Assembly (NCBI GenBank): GCA_937890005.1
Contig: CALBZA010000037.1
Coordinates: 1 to 64,000, forward strand
DNA: 64,000 nucleotides
Source: an uncultured Verrucomicrobia subdivision 3 bacterium
GTDB lineage: Bacteria > Verrucomicrobiota > Verrucomicrobiia > Limisphaerales > DASXHY01
Direction of reading: 5' to 3'
Shown here: positions 9,156 through 17,974 of the stretch, piece after piece
Numbering within the stretch: the stretch's first letter is position 1
How the letters are laid out: each line of letters begins with the position of its first letter
The notes under the pieces: generated by a model
The model's database searches: none
What the model saw: only the letters and a program-made list of their open reading frames with translations
Told to the model about the DNA's origin: nothing
Made by a program: the position numbers and the translations under genes

Positions 9156-9170
9156 AGGGGGGGCAGAAAA

Positions 9171-9298
9171 CGTGATGCGTGAAACGTGAAGGCGTGACGA
9201 GTTACGAGTTACGAGTGAATACGTGACAACCGATCTACGAGGCCGGACGATTTGTTCACGCATCACGCATTCACGTTTCACTCGTCACTCTTCACGTC
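9171..9298. repeat. Inverted iterated-word repeat, CGTGA family
   Basis: The left arm (9171-9228) is made of words like CGTGATGCGTGAAACGTGAA and GTGACGAGT. The right arm (9254-9298) holds the same words in reverse complement (TTCACGCATCACGCATTCAC and CACTCGTCACTC). The arms could pair over long stretches. It lies between the convergent transglycosylase and DUF374 genes, where it might also act as a transcription barrier. No coding potential was seen. Confidence 0.65.
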
Positions 9299-9303
9299 TT
9301 GCC

Positions 9304-10026
9304 TCAATCCCTCGACATCTCCCGCAGTGATTCTTCCAGTTTCTTCCGAAGTTCCGCGCGTTGTTCATCGGTTGCGTCGCGAGGGACGGTGATCGGCAAA
9401 CCGACGTTCATTTCGCACTTGGAAAATGGGAGCGGAATCTGGAAACGATCCCAGCTTTTCAGCCGGATTTTCCACGTGAGGTTGTACGAAAATGGAATGA
9501 TCGGCAGGCCGGTCAGTTGTGCGAGGGACATGACGCCATCCTGCACGACATAACAGGGACCGCGCGGTCCATCCGGAGTGATGGCGAGATCGTAGCCGCG
9601 ATCCGCCCAACTGGTCAGTTCCAGCAACGCCTGTGCACCACGCCGGCTGGAGGAGCCGCGCACCGGTTGCACTTTGAAGCACTCAAGAATCCCGGCGAGA
9701 AATCCGCCGTCCTTGCTCGCGCTCACCAGTGCCGCCATGCCGACGCGTTTGTGGTTCTTGCGATAAAGCCGGTAGGCCTCCATGCAAAGACCGAGTCGAT
9801 TGTGCCAGATGGCGAAGATGGCCGCTTTTCCCGCGGGGCGCTGGAGCATTCCCGGGCGATCGTTCCATTGATAGCGCAACGTCATCATCACGCCGCGCAG
9901 CGCGAGGAAGACAATCCATGCGGCGAGCTTCTGGAGGAGGGTCGGCTGATGCGGCACCACCACGCCTGACCGGCGCGAAGTTCTGGACGCGTTTGAACGT
10001 GAAACTGAATTCTCCACGGTGTTCAT
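9304..10026 (-). CDS. DUF374 lysophospholipid acyltransferase-like protein
   Basis: A 240-residue protein. Its start ATG overlaps the ruvA stop codon (ATGA, 10023-10026), which points to translational coupling. The PlsC-like fold is recognised from an H-motif in IWHNRLGLC, the SASKDGG and PVRGSSSRRG segments, and the strongly conserved ITPDGPRGP, all typical of DUF374. A hydrophobic stretch near residues 28-48 (AAWIVFLALRGVMMTLRY) suggests membrane association. Family members are thought to transfer acyl groups to glycerolipids or lipid A-like acceptors. The exact substrate cannot be told. Linkage to ruvA looks organisational rather than functional. Confidence 0.85.
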   Translation of the reverse strand: MNTVENSVSRSNASRTSRRSGVVVPHQPTLLQKLAAWIVFLALRGVMMTLRYQWNDRPGMLQRPAGKAAIFAIWHNRLGLCMEAYRLYRKNHKRVGMAALVSASKDGGFLAGILECFKVQPVRGSSSRRGAQALLELTSWADRGYDLAITPDGPRGPCYVVQDGVMSLAQLTGLPIIPFSYNLTWKIRLKSWDRFQIPLPFSKCEMNVGLPITVPRDATDEQRAELRKKLEESLREMSRD

Positions 10027-10628
10027 GCCCCTTTCTTCAGACAGGCCCGGACCAGCTCTTCGATCGATGCCTGCGGACCCACAACCGCCTGGGCTGCGCG
10101 AGCTGATTCGTGTGCTTCGTTTTGTTTGAAGCCAAGCGCAATGAGAGCCAGCGCCGCATCGTTCACTTTTTGATCCGTTGAGGACAATGTTCTCTGTGCG
10201 CTTGAAGCTTCCCAGGCACCGGCTGCGCCGACCTTGTCCTTCAGTTCGACCACGATCCGTTCGGCGGTTTTTTTTCCGACGCCAGGAATTTGTGAAAGCG
10301 ATTTCACGTCGCCGTTGGCAACCGCGCCGCGAAAGGCCGCCACGCTGACACCGCTCAGAATGTTCAGTGCGATCTTGGGACCGATGCCGCTGACCGTGTT
10401 GATCAACAGGCGGAACAGGTCCCGTTCCGCCGGCGTGATAAACCCGTAGAGCGTGTGCGCATCTTCGCGAATGATCAGTTGCGTGAGAAGATGCACCTCA
10501 TTTCCGGGCAGGGGAAGTTTGTCGAAGGATGAAAGCGGAATGAGCGCTTCGTAGCCAACGCCCTGAACATCGACGACCACCTGCGCAGGTGTCGCTTCAA
10601 CAAGTTTGCCTTTGAGAAATGTGATCAT
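10023..10628 (-). CDS. ruvA: Holliday junction DNA helicase subunit RuvA
   Basis: 201 residues, the usual RuvA length. Domain I is an OB-fold beginning MITFLKGKLVEATPAQVVVD. Domain II contains two helix-hairpin-helix motifs (LLINTVSGIGPKIALNIL and SLSQIPGVGKKTAERIVVEL). A variable linker and a C-terminal RuvB-contacting domain (VNDAALALIALGFKQNEA) complete it. RuvA binds four-way junctions and loads RuvB. It follows ruvC on the same strand after 53 bases and overlaps the next gene by four bases. ruvB is not in the window. Confidence 0.97.
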   Translation of the reverse strand: MITFLKGKLVEATPAQVVVDVQGVGYEALIPLSSFDKLPLPGNEVHLLTQLIIREDAHTLYGFITPAERDLFRLLINTVSGIGPKIALNILSGVSVAAFRGAVANGDVKSLSQIPGVGKKTAERIVVELKDKVGAAGAWEASSAQRTLSSTDQKVNDAALALIALGFKQNEAHESARAAQAVVGPQASIEELVRACLKKGA

Positions 10629-10681
10629 GCTGGGGACGCGCTGTGAGGGCGGCTTTTGAATGGAACAAAAACCTGCATGTT

Positions 10682-11287
10682 TCAGATCCGCTTCGGCGGA
10701 TTGATGCTGAACCGGAAGTTCTCCCGGGCATGAGTCAATGCCAGCGCGAGAGCGTCAGCGGCGTCCGGTTCCGGAAGTTCGGAAAGATTCAGGAGCCGCT
10801 GCACCATCTTTGCGACCGCAAGCTTTTGAGCACCGCCGTAACCGACAATCGCCTGCTTCACCTTGCGGGTCGCAATTTCGAAAATTTCCAAGCCGGCTTC
10901 CGCGATGACGCACAACGCGGCACCACGCGCCTCGCCCATGACGATCGCGGTGCGAAGGTTCTGCGCGAAGAAAATCCCTTCGACCACACAAACCGTCGGG
11001 CGATGTTCCTTCAACACGTCCCGGAGCGTTGCCGCAATTTTGGCGAGGCAACGCGAATGTTCCCAGTTTGCAGGACAGGAAATCGTGCCGTGCGCCAGGG
11101 TTTGGGGAAAGGGTTCTGACAGTCGGACCACGCCGTAACCGGTTCCGCGAAGCGAGGGATCAAGTCCCAGCAGAACCTGATGATTTGAAACCGGGCGAAG
11201 GGCGGGTTCAACGACGGCTGTGGCGCGACGTGGAGCGCGTTGAAGCCGTTGTTCCATCTGCCTGAGTTGCTGTGGCGTAATGCCCAT
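10682..11287 (-). CDS. ruvC: Crossover junction endodeoxyribonuclease RuvC
   Basis: The RNase H-like RuvC core starts at VLLGLDPSLRGTGYGVV with the first catalytic Asp. The second acidic residue is in VCVVEGIFF, and the last pair is in EPDAADALALAL. The enzyme resolves Holliday junctions and is paired with RuvA downstream. The start is uncertain. ATG at 11287 is chosen here. ATG at 11344 would give an ATGA overlap with the upstream gene but reads through a hairpin (GCCCATTGGC/GCCAACGGGC, 11281-11309) with no family similarity. ATG at 11257 is also possible. All give an N-terminal extension of about 20-50 residues before the core. Confidence 0.93.
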   Translation of the reverse strand: MGITPQQLRQMEQRLQRAPRRATAVVEPALRPVSNHQVLLGLDPSLRGTGYGVVRLSEPFPQTLAHGTISCPANWEHSRCLAKIAATLRDVLKEHRPTVCVVEGIFFAQNLRTAIVMGEARGAALCVIAEAGLEIFEIATRKVKQAIVGYGGAQKLAVAKMVQRLLNLSELPEPDAADALALALTHARENFRFSINPPKRI

Positions 11288-11340
11288 TGGCGCAGATAGT
11301 GCCAACGGGCATTCACCGGCAAAAGGAGAAAACCGGCAGA

Positions 11341-13794
11341 TCAACGGTTTCGGCGGCCGCCATCGTTGCGAACCGGCGCCTGCCTTTGTCCGCCGCTGCG
11401 ATCGCTTCTTATCTCGCGCTGCGGTTGGGGAGCGGGAGTCGGAGAAGGCTGCATCGATGGAGCAGCCTGACGGGTCTGCGGAGGTGCCATGTTTCGAACC
11501 GGAGATTCAACACGCGGTGTCCGCACTTCCGGCTGAATGGAACGTGGTGGCGAGAACGAACGTTGCGGAACCGACACATTCGGCTGCGGTGTGGGCGTCG
11601 GGGTGGCGGGTTGATAGTTCGGAACGCTTTGCCGGAAATCCTGCCGCGGCACCGGTTGAGCGACAGACGGATTCTGCCGGGGGATCGGTGTGATTGCGGG
11701 CGTTTGCGGAACGACTCGCACCGGATTGTTCTGGCGCGGTGTTTCCACACGGTAGATTCGCTGATTCGGTTGCGTCGGCTGTGGCTGGACCTGAGTCGGA
11801 GGCGTCGTCGGCGCCGTCTGCGGAATCGGGATCGTCTGTGGCGGCTGACGATTTGGCAGTTGCCGCGTCGGGGTTGGATTCGCTGGCTGCGTGAATCCGC
11901 CGGAAGTTCCCGGTTGCACCGGTCGCACCTGCTGGCCGCTTCCGCCATCATTTCCCCTCGGGATGGTTCGGTCGAACTGCCTGCCCGGATTCGCCAAGGC
12001 GGTTGGAGTCGTTGGTTGCGGAGTTGCAGGCGAACCGTTGTCTCCTGTTACAGGCGCAGGGGTCGATGGCGTTTGACTGCCCGATTCACTCAGGTGTGAA
12101 CCGCGAAGGATCAACGGTTCACGACGGTTTGGATCACGAGTGGTGTCGCGAGTGATGCGGGGTGTGTTGTTCTGACGATCCGGCTGACCGTTTTCAATGC
12201 GGCTCGGCTGATCTGATGAACCAGTTGGATTGGCCGGAGTCGGTCGAACGATCTGCTGGCCACGATCATTTGCACGAGGCGTAACCCGCGCTGTGGCTGG
12301 TTGCTGGTCGTTGCGTGGAGAGATATTCGCACCCGCAGGAGTGGTGACAGCGGGATTCGGACGGATCAATGTTTCATTTCGCGGAATCACCGGACGGTCG
12401 GCAGGCCGCACACCTTCGCCGACGAGACGGGTGTTTCCATTCGGTTCGGGCAGACGAGGCCGATACACGGCCAGTTCCGTAGCGCGATCCCGGGCGCCGC
12501 GTTCGATTCTCGGGGCAGAAGGACGATCGATGTCACGCGTCGGAATTGGGCGAATGTCTCGGCGCGTCACTTCACGAACGCGTTCCACCGGGATGCCGCG
12601 ATTCACGAGGCGATTGCGATCGTCGCGATCGTAACGATGCAGCGGTTGGGTCCGGTAATAGACGTCCCGCACGTGATAGCCTCCCAATCGATGATGATGA
12701 ACTTGCCGGTCACAAAGATTCCGGACTGGAACGAAGCAATACGAGTTGTAGGAAATCCCGAATCCGAAGCTGAAACCCACCGGACGGCCGTAGTAGGTGA
12801 ATCCAATTCCCGGCCGATAGCAGGCCGTCGGTGGCAATGGTGCCCAGCCGCAATAGTCGGACGAATATCGCCAGCTCACCCATGCCGGTCCCCAAACCGT
12901 ATCCGGTGCCCAGCACCATCCGAAGCGGGCATGACGAAACCATCTTCCATAATGAAACGGCGCCCAACCCCAGGAATAATCCGAAGCCCAGTACCATCCA
13001 CAGTCGGTATAGACCCAGCGACCCCGATGCACATAAGGCTGCCAGCTGCGATCCACGGCAACGACTGTCGGCTGCCAACAAAGTCCGTATCCATCCACAT
13101 CGATCCACGTGCCGTAAGGCGCGAGGGAATCGTAGAAGTAAGTGTAGGAGACATTGACCTGTTGCGGCTGCGGCGCGGGAATTGGAGCGGCTTCAACAGC
13201 TTCGTCCGGCGCCAACTGAGTTTCCACCATGCCAGTCGGTGTTGCGGTCGCATAGGGAACCGGCGCCCCAGGCGTGGGAACCAATTGATTGGGGACATTC
13301 GTTGGGGCATCGGTCGCAGCTGCAGCTGCGATCTCTTCATCGTCCAGAGATGAAAATCCCAGATCGCGATCCCGTTGGATCATGGCTGTCACAACTGAAC
13401 CGGGGACGCCCACGTCGTTCAGGTAAACAATGTTGTCGGAGGTCAGTTCGAAAATCTTTGATGAGTTTGTGACGAACGCCAGCATGACACTTTCATCCAC
13501 GCCCGCATGAGCGAGTTTGACGATTTCCGCTGATGCTGAAGACAGGACGTTTGTGGGGATTAAACCTCTGGAAACCACCTGTGCAGACGCATTTTCCAAT
13601 GACATCGCGGCGGACGCATCTTCGGCTGGTTGCAAGGGATTGTTGGTGCCCTCCCATGACGGCGCTGATCCCAGGGTGTTCTGCACCACAACCGGAGCGG
13701 GATTCGTCACCTGGGAACGCTGGCCGCAGCCGAGGAAAGGCACGGCGGCGAGACTGATTCCCACAACCCATTTCCAGAAGAGCATCGTTTTCAT
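11341..13794 (-). CDS. Large DUF6600-like lipoprotein with Pro/Gln-rich C-terminal half
   Basis: An 817-residue protein with a lipoprotein signal (lipobox VPFLGC, Cys23). Residues ~60-150 form a helical segment. Residues ~215-345 form an aromatic-rich module with repeated short units (YGTWIDVDGYGLCWQP, WVYTDCGWYWASDYSWGWAP, FHYGRW), characteristic of DUF6600-type domains. From about 430 to the end it is low-complexity, rich in Pro, Gln, Thr, Asn and Arg. The layout suggests an outer-membrane-anchored protein with a compact head and a long disordered tail that could span the periplasm or reach outward. Its function is unknown. It sits immediately upstream of ruvC, probably without functional linkage. 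Confidence 0.8.
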   Translation of the reverse strand: MKTMLFWKWVVGISLAAVPFLGCGQRSQVTNPAPVVVQNTLGSAPSWEGTNNPLQPAEDASAAMSLENASAQVVSRGLIPTNVLSSASAEIVKLAHAGVDESVMLAFVTNSSKIFELTSDNIVYLNDVGVPGSVVTAMIQRDRDLGFSSLDDEEIAAAAATDAPTNVPNQLVPTPGAPVPYATATPTGMVETQLAPDEAVEAAPIPAPQPQQVNVSYTYFYDSLAPYGTWIDVDGYGLCWQPTVVAVDRSWQPYVHRGRWVYTDCGWYWASDYSWGWAPFHYGRWFRHARFGWCWAPDTVWGPAWVSWRYSSDYCGWAPLPPTACYRPGIGFTYYGRPVGFSFGFGISYNSYCFVPVRNLCDRQVHHHRLGGYHVRDVYYRTQPLHRYDRDDRNRLVNRGIPVERVREVTRRDIRPIPTRDIDRPSAPRIERGARDRATELAVYRPRLPEPNGNTRLVGEGVRPADRPVIPRNETLIRPNPAVTTPAGANISPRNDQQPATARVTPRANDRGQQIVRPTPANPTGSSDQPSRIENGQPDRQNNTPRITRDTTRDPNRREPLILRGSHLSESGSQTPSTPAPVTGDNGSPATPQPTTPTALANPGRQFDRTIPRGNDGGSGQQVRPVQPGTSGGFTQPANPTPTRQLPNRQPPQTIPIPQTAPTTPPTQVQPQPTQPNQRIYRVETPRQNNPVRVVPQTPAITPIPRQNPSVAQPVPRQDFRQSVPNYQPATPTPTPQPNVSVPQRSFSPPRSIQPEVRTPRVESPVRNMAPPQTRQAAPSMQPSPTPAPQPQREIRSDRSGGQRQAPVRNDGGRRNR

Positions 13795-14005
13795 TTCGTC
13801 ATTAAGATACGCCCTTTATGGGTGTGATCTATGGAAGATCAGACTTGGGCGGATTGAGCGCTATTCACTGGCCCCCGGGTGATTGCCGGGGAACGGTCTG
13901 CAAAGATGCGAGAATTCGATCCGGCGGCACCGCTTCTGCTTTCCGGCCCCTCGAAGGTTTGGACACAAAGACAGCGGCCGATAGGCGCATTTTCAGAGGG
14001 AAATC

Positions 14006-14425
14006 ATGAGTCAAACAACTATGTGGAAGCGAAAGAAGGTCCTGCTGGTGGAAGATCAGACTGATTTGCTGGAACTGCTACGGGTTCAATTCAAAGAAGA
14101 GGGATTCGCCACAGCGACCGCTGCGGATGGCGTGGAAGCGGTGCGCAAAGCACGCGCTCTTGCGCCCGATCTCATCGTTCTGGATGTCATGCTGCCTCGG
14201 CTGGACGGGTTTGCCGTTTGCGAACTGTTGCGCAAGGATGCCGCGACCAAACACATTCCCATCATCATGGTCAGCGGGTTGACCGGGCAGCTGCCGCGCT
14301 GCGCGGGAATCGAAGCGGGTGCGACTGATTTTGTCACAAAACCGGTCACGCCGCAGACTCTGGTGGCAAGAGTAAGACAAATTTTCGAACAACAGGCCGT
14401 CGCCGAAGGGGCGGTTCCCGCCTGA
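14006..14425 (+). CDS. Stand-alone response regulator receiver protein
   Basis: A 139-residue, single-domain CheY-like protein. Acidic residues are in LLVEDQTD, the phospho-acceptor Asp is in IVLDVMLPRLDGF, Ser is in IMVSGLTG, and Lys is in FVTKPVTP. There is no output domain. Such receivers act through protein contacts or in phosphorelays. No kinase is adjacent, so the partner is unknown. The 211-base upstream gap (13795-14005) holds the divergent start of the large lipoprotein gene and presumably both promoters. I see no clear operator there. Confidence 0.9.
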   Translation: MSQTTMWKRKKVLLVEDQTDLLELLRVQFKEEGFATATAADGVEAVRKARALAPDLIVLDVMLPRLDGFAVCELLRKDAATKHIPIIMVSGLTGQLPRCAGIEAGATDFVTKPVTPQTLVARVRQIFEQQAVAEGAVPA

Positions 14426-14596
14426 ACCCTCGTGGAATTGTGATTCTTCCGCTGTGGTGATTTCCTCTTTGAGCCGATTGCATATTCCTGCTTGTAGGTC
14501 TTGCCCGGGATCGCTGCGCCATAATATGTTGGCCGCAATCGAGCCGGACCAGCGTGTGAAGCGCCCAACATCATGAGCTTCGCCGCTACCTCAGGC

Positions 14597-14672
14597 GCCC
14601 CCATAGCTCAAATGGATAGAGCGGCGGTTTCCTAAACCGTTGATCCCTGTTCAATTCAGGGTGGGGGTACCA
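14597..14672 (+). tRNA. tRNA-Arg (anticodon CCT)
   Basis: A complete cloverleaf. The acceptor stem is GCCCCCA/TGGGGGT with a terminal G-T pair. The D-arm is AGCTC...GAGC. The anticodon loop TTCCTAA gives anticodon CCT, the T-arm is CCCTG-TTCAATT-CAGGG, the discriminator is A, and CCA is encoded. 76 nucleotides. It decodes AGG. The next coding region starts 30 bases downstream. No integrase or attachment-site duplication was seen at its 3' end. Confidence 0.97.
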
Positions 14673-14701
14673 ACAGTCCCCCGGCTCATCACCGATGAGC
14701 C

Positions 14702-17700
14702 ATGCCCAACGCGCTTCAAAACCATGTCAGTCTTTTCGTTGCAACTTCCCTTGCTGCACTTGTAACAACGGTTCCTTCCGTGCCCGCTGCCGAGCGCCCG
14801 CCCGAACAGGAAATTCGCGGGCCGACGCCGATGCTGGAAAGTTCCATCGACCGGCCGTTGCGTTACTTTCCTGAGAACCGGGATTTTGTGATCACGAACG
14901 GCGCGGAGTTTTTCAATCGCCCGCTCTACTCCGGCAATGCGCCGTTCCGCATCGATGGCGGCGATCGCCCCGAGTTTTCCATTTACATGGCAGGGCGTGG
15001 CGGAAATTTGCGACTGGGAATACATACGGAAACCTCTTCCCGCTGGCTTCATTCCGAGCCGACGATTGTCGCACGTTATCGCGCGGGCTCGTTGATCTAC
15101 GATTTTCCTTCGGAAGCCGGGAATCTGCTGCGTCTGACAGTTCTGCCGTTTCGGGACAATCGTGGAATGATCGTTCGGATCGAACCCGGTCCGGCTTTTC
15201 CTGCCGGCGCGGATTTTGTTGCCGCATTTGGCGGCGTGAATGGGATGCGCGGACGTCGCAGTGGCGACATTGGATGCGAGAATCTTCCCGTCAGTGAATT
15301 CTTCCAATTGCGGCCGGAACAATGTCGTGACGACGCAATCTCGCTTGGCCCAAGCCGGTTCATCACGCGAGGGCGTCCCGGTGCACTGATGGGATATCTG
15401 CCCGGGGCTGAGGCGATGATCGCCAACGCAAATCACTGGCAATCGCTGCCCAAATTATTGGGATCGGCGTCGGAGCAAACTGCTGACTTCACCAACCGGC
15501 TCGTCATTCTGCGGCTCAAGGCGCCAAAGAGTGCGTTCCATTTCGTCCTTTTTCCCATCGCAACGAACGCCCATTGGGACAGCTTTTTTCCGAGCACCAC
15601 AGACCGGGAGCTTGCACTCAATTTTGCCGCCGAGGAGCAGAATCGAAGGATGGTCGCTGATCGTGTGCTGATTGAAACGCCTGATCCGTTTCTCAATGCA
15701 GCGGCTTCCGCGTTGAACATTGCGGCTGATGGAGTCTGGGACGAAAACCAGAAATCCTTCATGCACGGCGCTGTTGCATGGCGCAATCGGCTTCTCGGCT
15801 GGCGTGGGCTTTACGCCGGCGATGCGCTGGGCTGGCACGATCGCACGCGGCTTCACTTCGAAGGATTCGCTGCTCAACAGAATACCAATCCGATTCCGGA
15901 CACGATTCCGCCGGCTGATGCTTCGGCCAATCTTTCCCGCAGTGAAGCCGCGCTGCACAGCAACGGCAACATGACGCGGAATCATTACGACATGAACCTC
16001 GTCGCGGTGGACGCGTTCTTCCGGCATTTGCTCTGGACGGGTGACCTGGCGTTCGCCGAACGCATGTGGCCTGTGATTGAACGGCATCTCGCCTGGGAAC
16101 GCCGCCTGTTCCGTCGCGAGTTCGGTCCGGACAAACTGCCGCTCTACGAGGCGTATGCCGCGATCTGGGCGAGCGACGATCTTGGATACAACGGCGGCGG
16201 TTCGGCGCATGGTTCGGCCTACAATTATTTTCACAATCGCATGGCCGCTCGCGTGGCAAAGCTGCTCGGCAAGGATGCCTCGCTGTATGAACGCGAAGCG
16301 GAGTTGATCGCGAAAGGCATGCGCGAACATCTGTGGCTCAAGGACCGCGGCTGGTTCGCGGAATGGAAGGATTATCTCGGCGAACAGTTGCCTCATTCGA
16401 ATCCCGCCGTGTGGACGTTCTATCACACGATCGATTCGCAGGTGCCGACACCGGAAGAGGCGTTTCAGATGACCCGATTCCTCGACACGCGGATCCCACG
16501 CATTCCCGTTCGCGGTCCCAACGTTCCTGAAGGCAACTTCACCATCGCGACCACCTCCTGGATGCCTTACACGTGGTCGCTGAATAATGTCGTCATGGCG
16601 GAATCGATGCACACGGCACTGGCCTACTGGCAGGCCGGGCGCGACGATTCAGCGGTGCCGTTGTTCAAGGGAGCGGTGTTGGACAGCATGTTTCTTGGGT
16701 TGTGTCCGGGGAACGTCGGGCTGACAACCTTCTACGATGCAAATCGCCGTGAAACGCAGCGTGATTTTGCCGATGCCGTCGGCGCAACTTCGCGGGCGCT
16801 GATTGAAGGATTGTTTGGAATTCAACCGGACCTGCTGGCGGGAGAAGTTGTGATCCGCCCTGGATTTCCGAGAGAATGGAATCACGCCGCGTTGAATCAT
16901 CCCGACCTGGCTTTCCGATTTGTCCGCGATGGCGACCGCGAAACCTATTTCGTTCACACCTATTTTTCGAATCCCGTCCGGGTCCGTTTTTCCGTCCCGG
17001 CTTTTCGCGCGGAGATCGCATCGATTTCTGCAAACGGAAAAGCCGTGTCATGGAAATCGATTGCGAATCCAGACGGAACACGGCGAGTTCAGGTGGAATT
17101 GGAACCGGGCGAGAAGCACGAGCTGACAATTGAATGGAAAGGTGCCGTTGCCGATGCACCTCGGATAACGCCGATGCCCGATGATCCGGACGCACCGGTT
17201 TTCCCACCTGCATTTGATTGGAAGATGCGCGTGCCTGCGAGTGTGAAGTTTGAACCGGTCAATCTGACGACCCACTTCAACGACCGGGTCACCCAAATCT
17301 TCAAGAATGAATATCTCGAGCCGCGCTCGCCGTTCTGTTCGCTTGCAACGCCAAAGCAGGGAATCGGCAGCTGGTGTCATCCCAACGACAGTTTCGACGT
17401 CGATGACTCCGGATTGCGCGGATTGTCGCGATCGGGCGGCGGACAAATCCGGCTGCCCAACGGAGTTCCTTTCTCAACTCCGCACGAACCGGATTCGAGG
17501 AACATCGTGTTCACATCGCAGTGGGCCAATTATCCGACGTCCGCAACGGTCCCCCTGTCCGGCAAGGCATCGCATGCATTTCTGATGATGGCCGGTTCCA
17601 CGAGCGCGATGCAAAGCCGGTTCGACAACGGCGAAGTGATCGTCACCTATCAGGATGGTTCCGTTGCGCGCCTGCCGCTGCACAATCCGATCAACTGGTG

Positions 17701-17962
17701 GCCGATCGATCAGGATTATTTCATCGATGACTTTGCGTTCCGGCGTCCGGAACCGATTCCGCCGCGCGTCAATCTGAAGACCGGGCAGATTCGGATTCTC
17801 GATCCTGAGGATTTCAAGGGCAAAGGCCGAACGGTTCCGGGTGGAGCGGCGACGGTTCTGGATTTGCCGCTGGATTCCTCGAAGGAATTGAAATCGCTCA
17901 CAGTGCGATCGATTGCGAATGAAGTTGTGATCGGTCTGATGAGTCTCACCCTTCAACGCTAG
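14702..17962 (+). CDS. Secreted DUF4450-type glycoside hydrolase-like protein
   Basis: A 1086-residue protein with a signal peptide (residues ~1-29, ending VPAAE). Residues ~45-300 match the DUF4450 pattern (RPLRYFPENRDFVITNGAEF, then FNRPLYSGNAPFRIDGGDRP and GRGGNLRLGI). Residues ~330-720 look like an (alpha/alpha)6 glycosidase barrel (LLGWRGLYAGDALGWHDRTR, RNHYDMNLVAVDAFFRHLLW, SWMPYTWSLNN). Beta-rich C-terminal domains follow. Family members occur in polysaccharide-utilisation loci and are thought to process plant or host glycans. The specificity is unknown. A second secreted carbohydrate-active gene starts 12 bases downstream, so the two are probably one operon. No SusD or transporter gene is adjacent. 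Confidence 0.8.
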   Translation: MPNALQNHVSLFVATSLAALVTTVPSVPAAERPPEQEIRGPTPMLESSIDRPLRYFPENRDFVITNGAEFFNRPLYSGNAPFRIDGGDRPEFSIYMAGRGGNLRLGIHTETSSRWLHSEPTIVARYRAGSLIYDFPSEAGNLLRLTVLPFRDNRGMIVRIEPGPAFPAGADFVAAFGGVNGMRGRRSGDIGCENLPVSEFFQLRPEQCRDDAISLGPSRFITRGRPGALMGYLPGAEAMIANANHWQSLPKLLGSASEQTADFTNRLVILRLKAPKSAFHFVLFPIATNAHWDSFFPSTTDRELALNFAAEEQNRRMVADRVLIETPDPFLNAAASALNIAADGVWDENQKSFMHGAVAWRNRLLGWRGLYAGDALGWHDRTRLHFEGFAAQQNTNPIPDTIPPADASANLSRSEAALHSNGNMTRNHYDMNLVAVDAFFRHLLWTGDLAFAERMWPVIERHLAWERRLFRREFGPDKLPLYEAYAAIWASDDLGYNGGGSAHGSAYNYFHNRMAARVAKLLGKDASLYEREAELIAKGMREHLWLKDRGWFAEWKDYLGEQLPHSNPAVWTFYHTIDSQVPTPEEAFQMTRFLDTRIPRIPVRGPNVPEGNFTIATTSWMPYTWSLNNVVMAESMHTALAYWQAGRDDSAVPLFKGAVLDSMFLGLCPGNVGLTTFYDANRRETQRDFADAVGATSRALIEGLFGIQPDLLAGEVVIRPGFPREWNHAALNHPDLAFRFVRDGDRETYFVHTYFSNPVRVRFSVPAFRAEIASISANGKAVSWKSIANPDGTRRVQVELEPGEKHELTIEWKGAVADAPRITPMPDDPDAPVFPPAFDWKMRVPASVKFEPVNLTTHFNDRVTQIFKNEYLEPRSPFCSLATPKQGIGSWCHPNDSFDVDDSGLRGLSRSGGGQIRLPNGVPFSTPHEPDSRNIVFTSQWANYPTSATVPLSGKASHAFLMMAGSTSAMQSRFDNGEVIVTYQDGSVARLPLHNPINWWPIDQDYFIDDFAFRRPEPIPPRVNLKTGQIRILDPEDFKGKGRTVPGGAATVLDLPLDSSKELKSLTVRSIANEVVIGLMSLTLQR

Positions 17963-17974
17963 CTTCATTCACCC

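Noticed and set aside
11288..11344. Longer ruvC start with ATGA overlap to the upstream lipoprotein gene
   Set aside because: The extra residues are encoded by a hairpin and have no RuvC similarity, although the overlap keeps it as a minor possibility.
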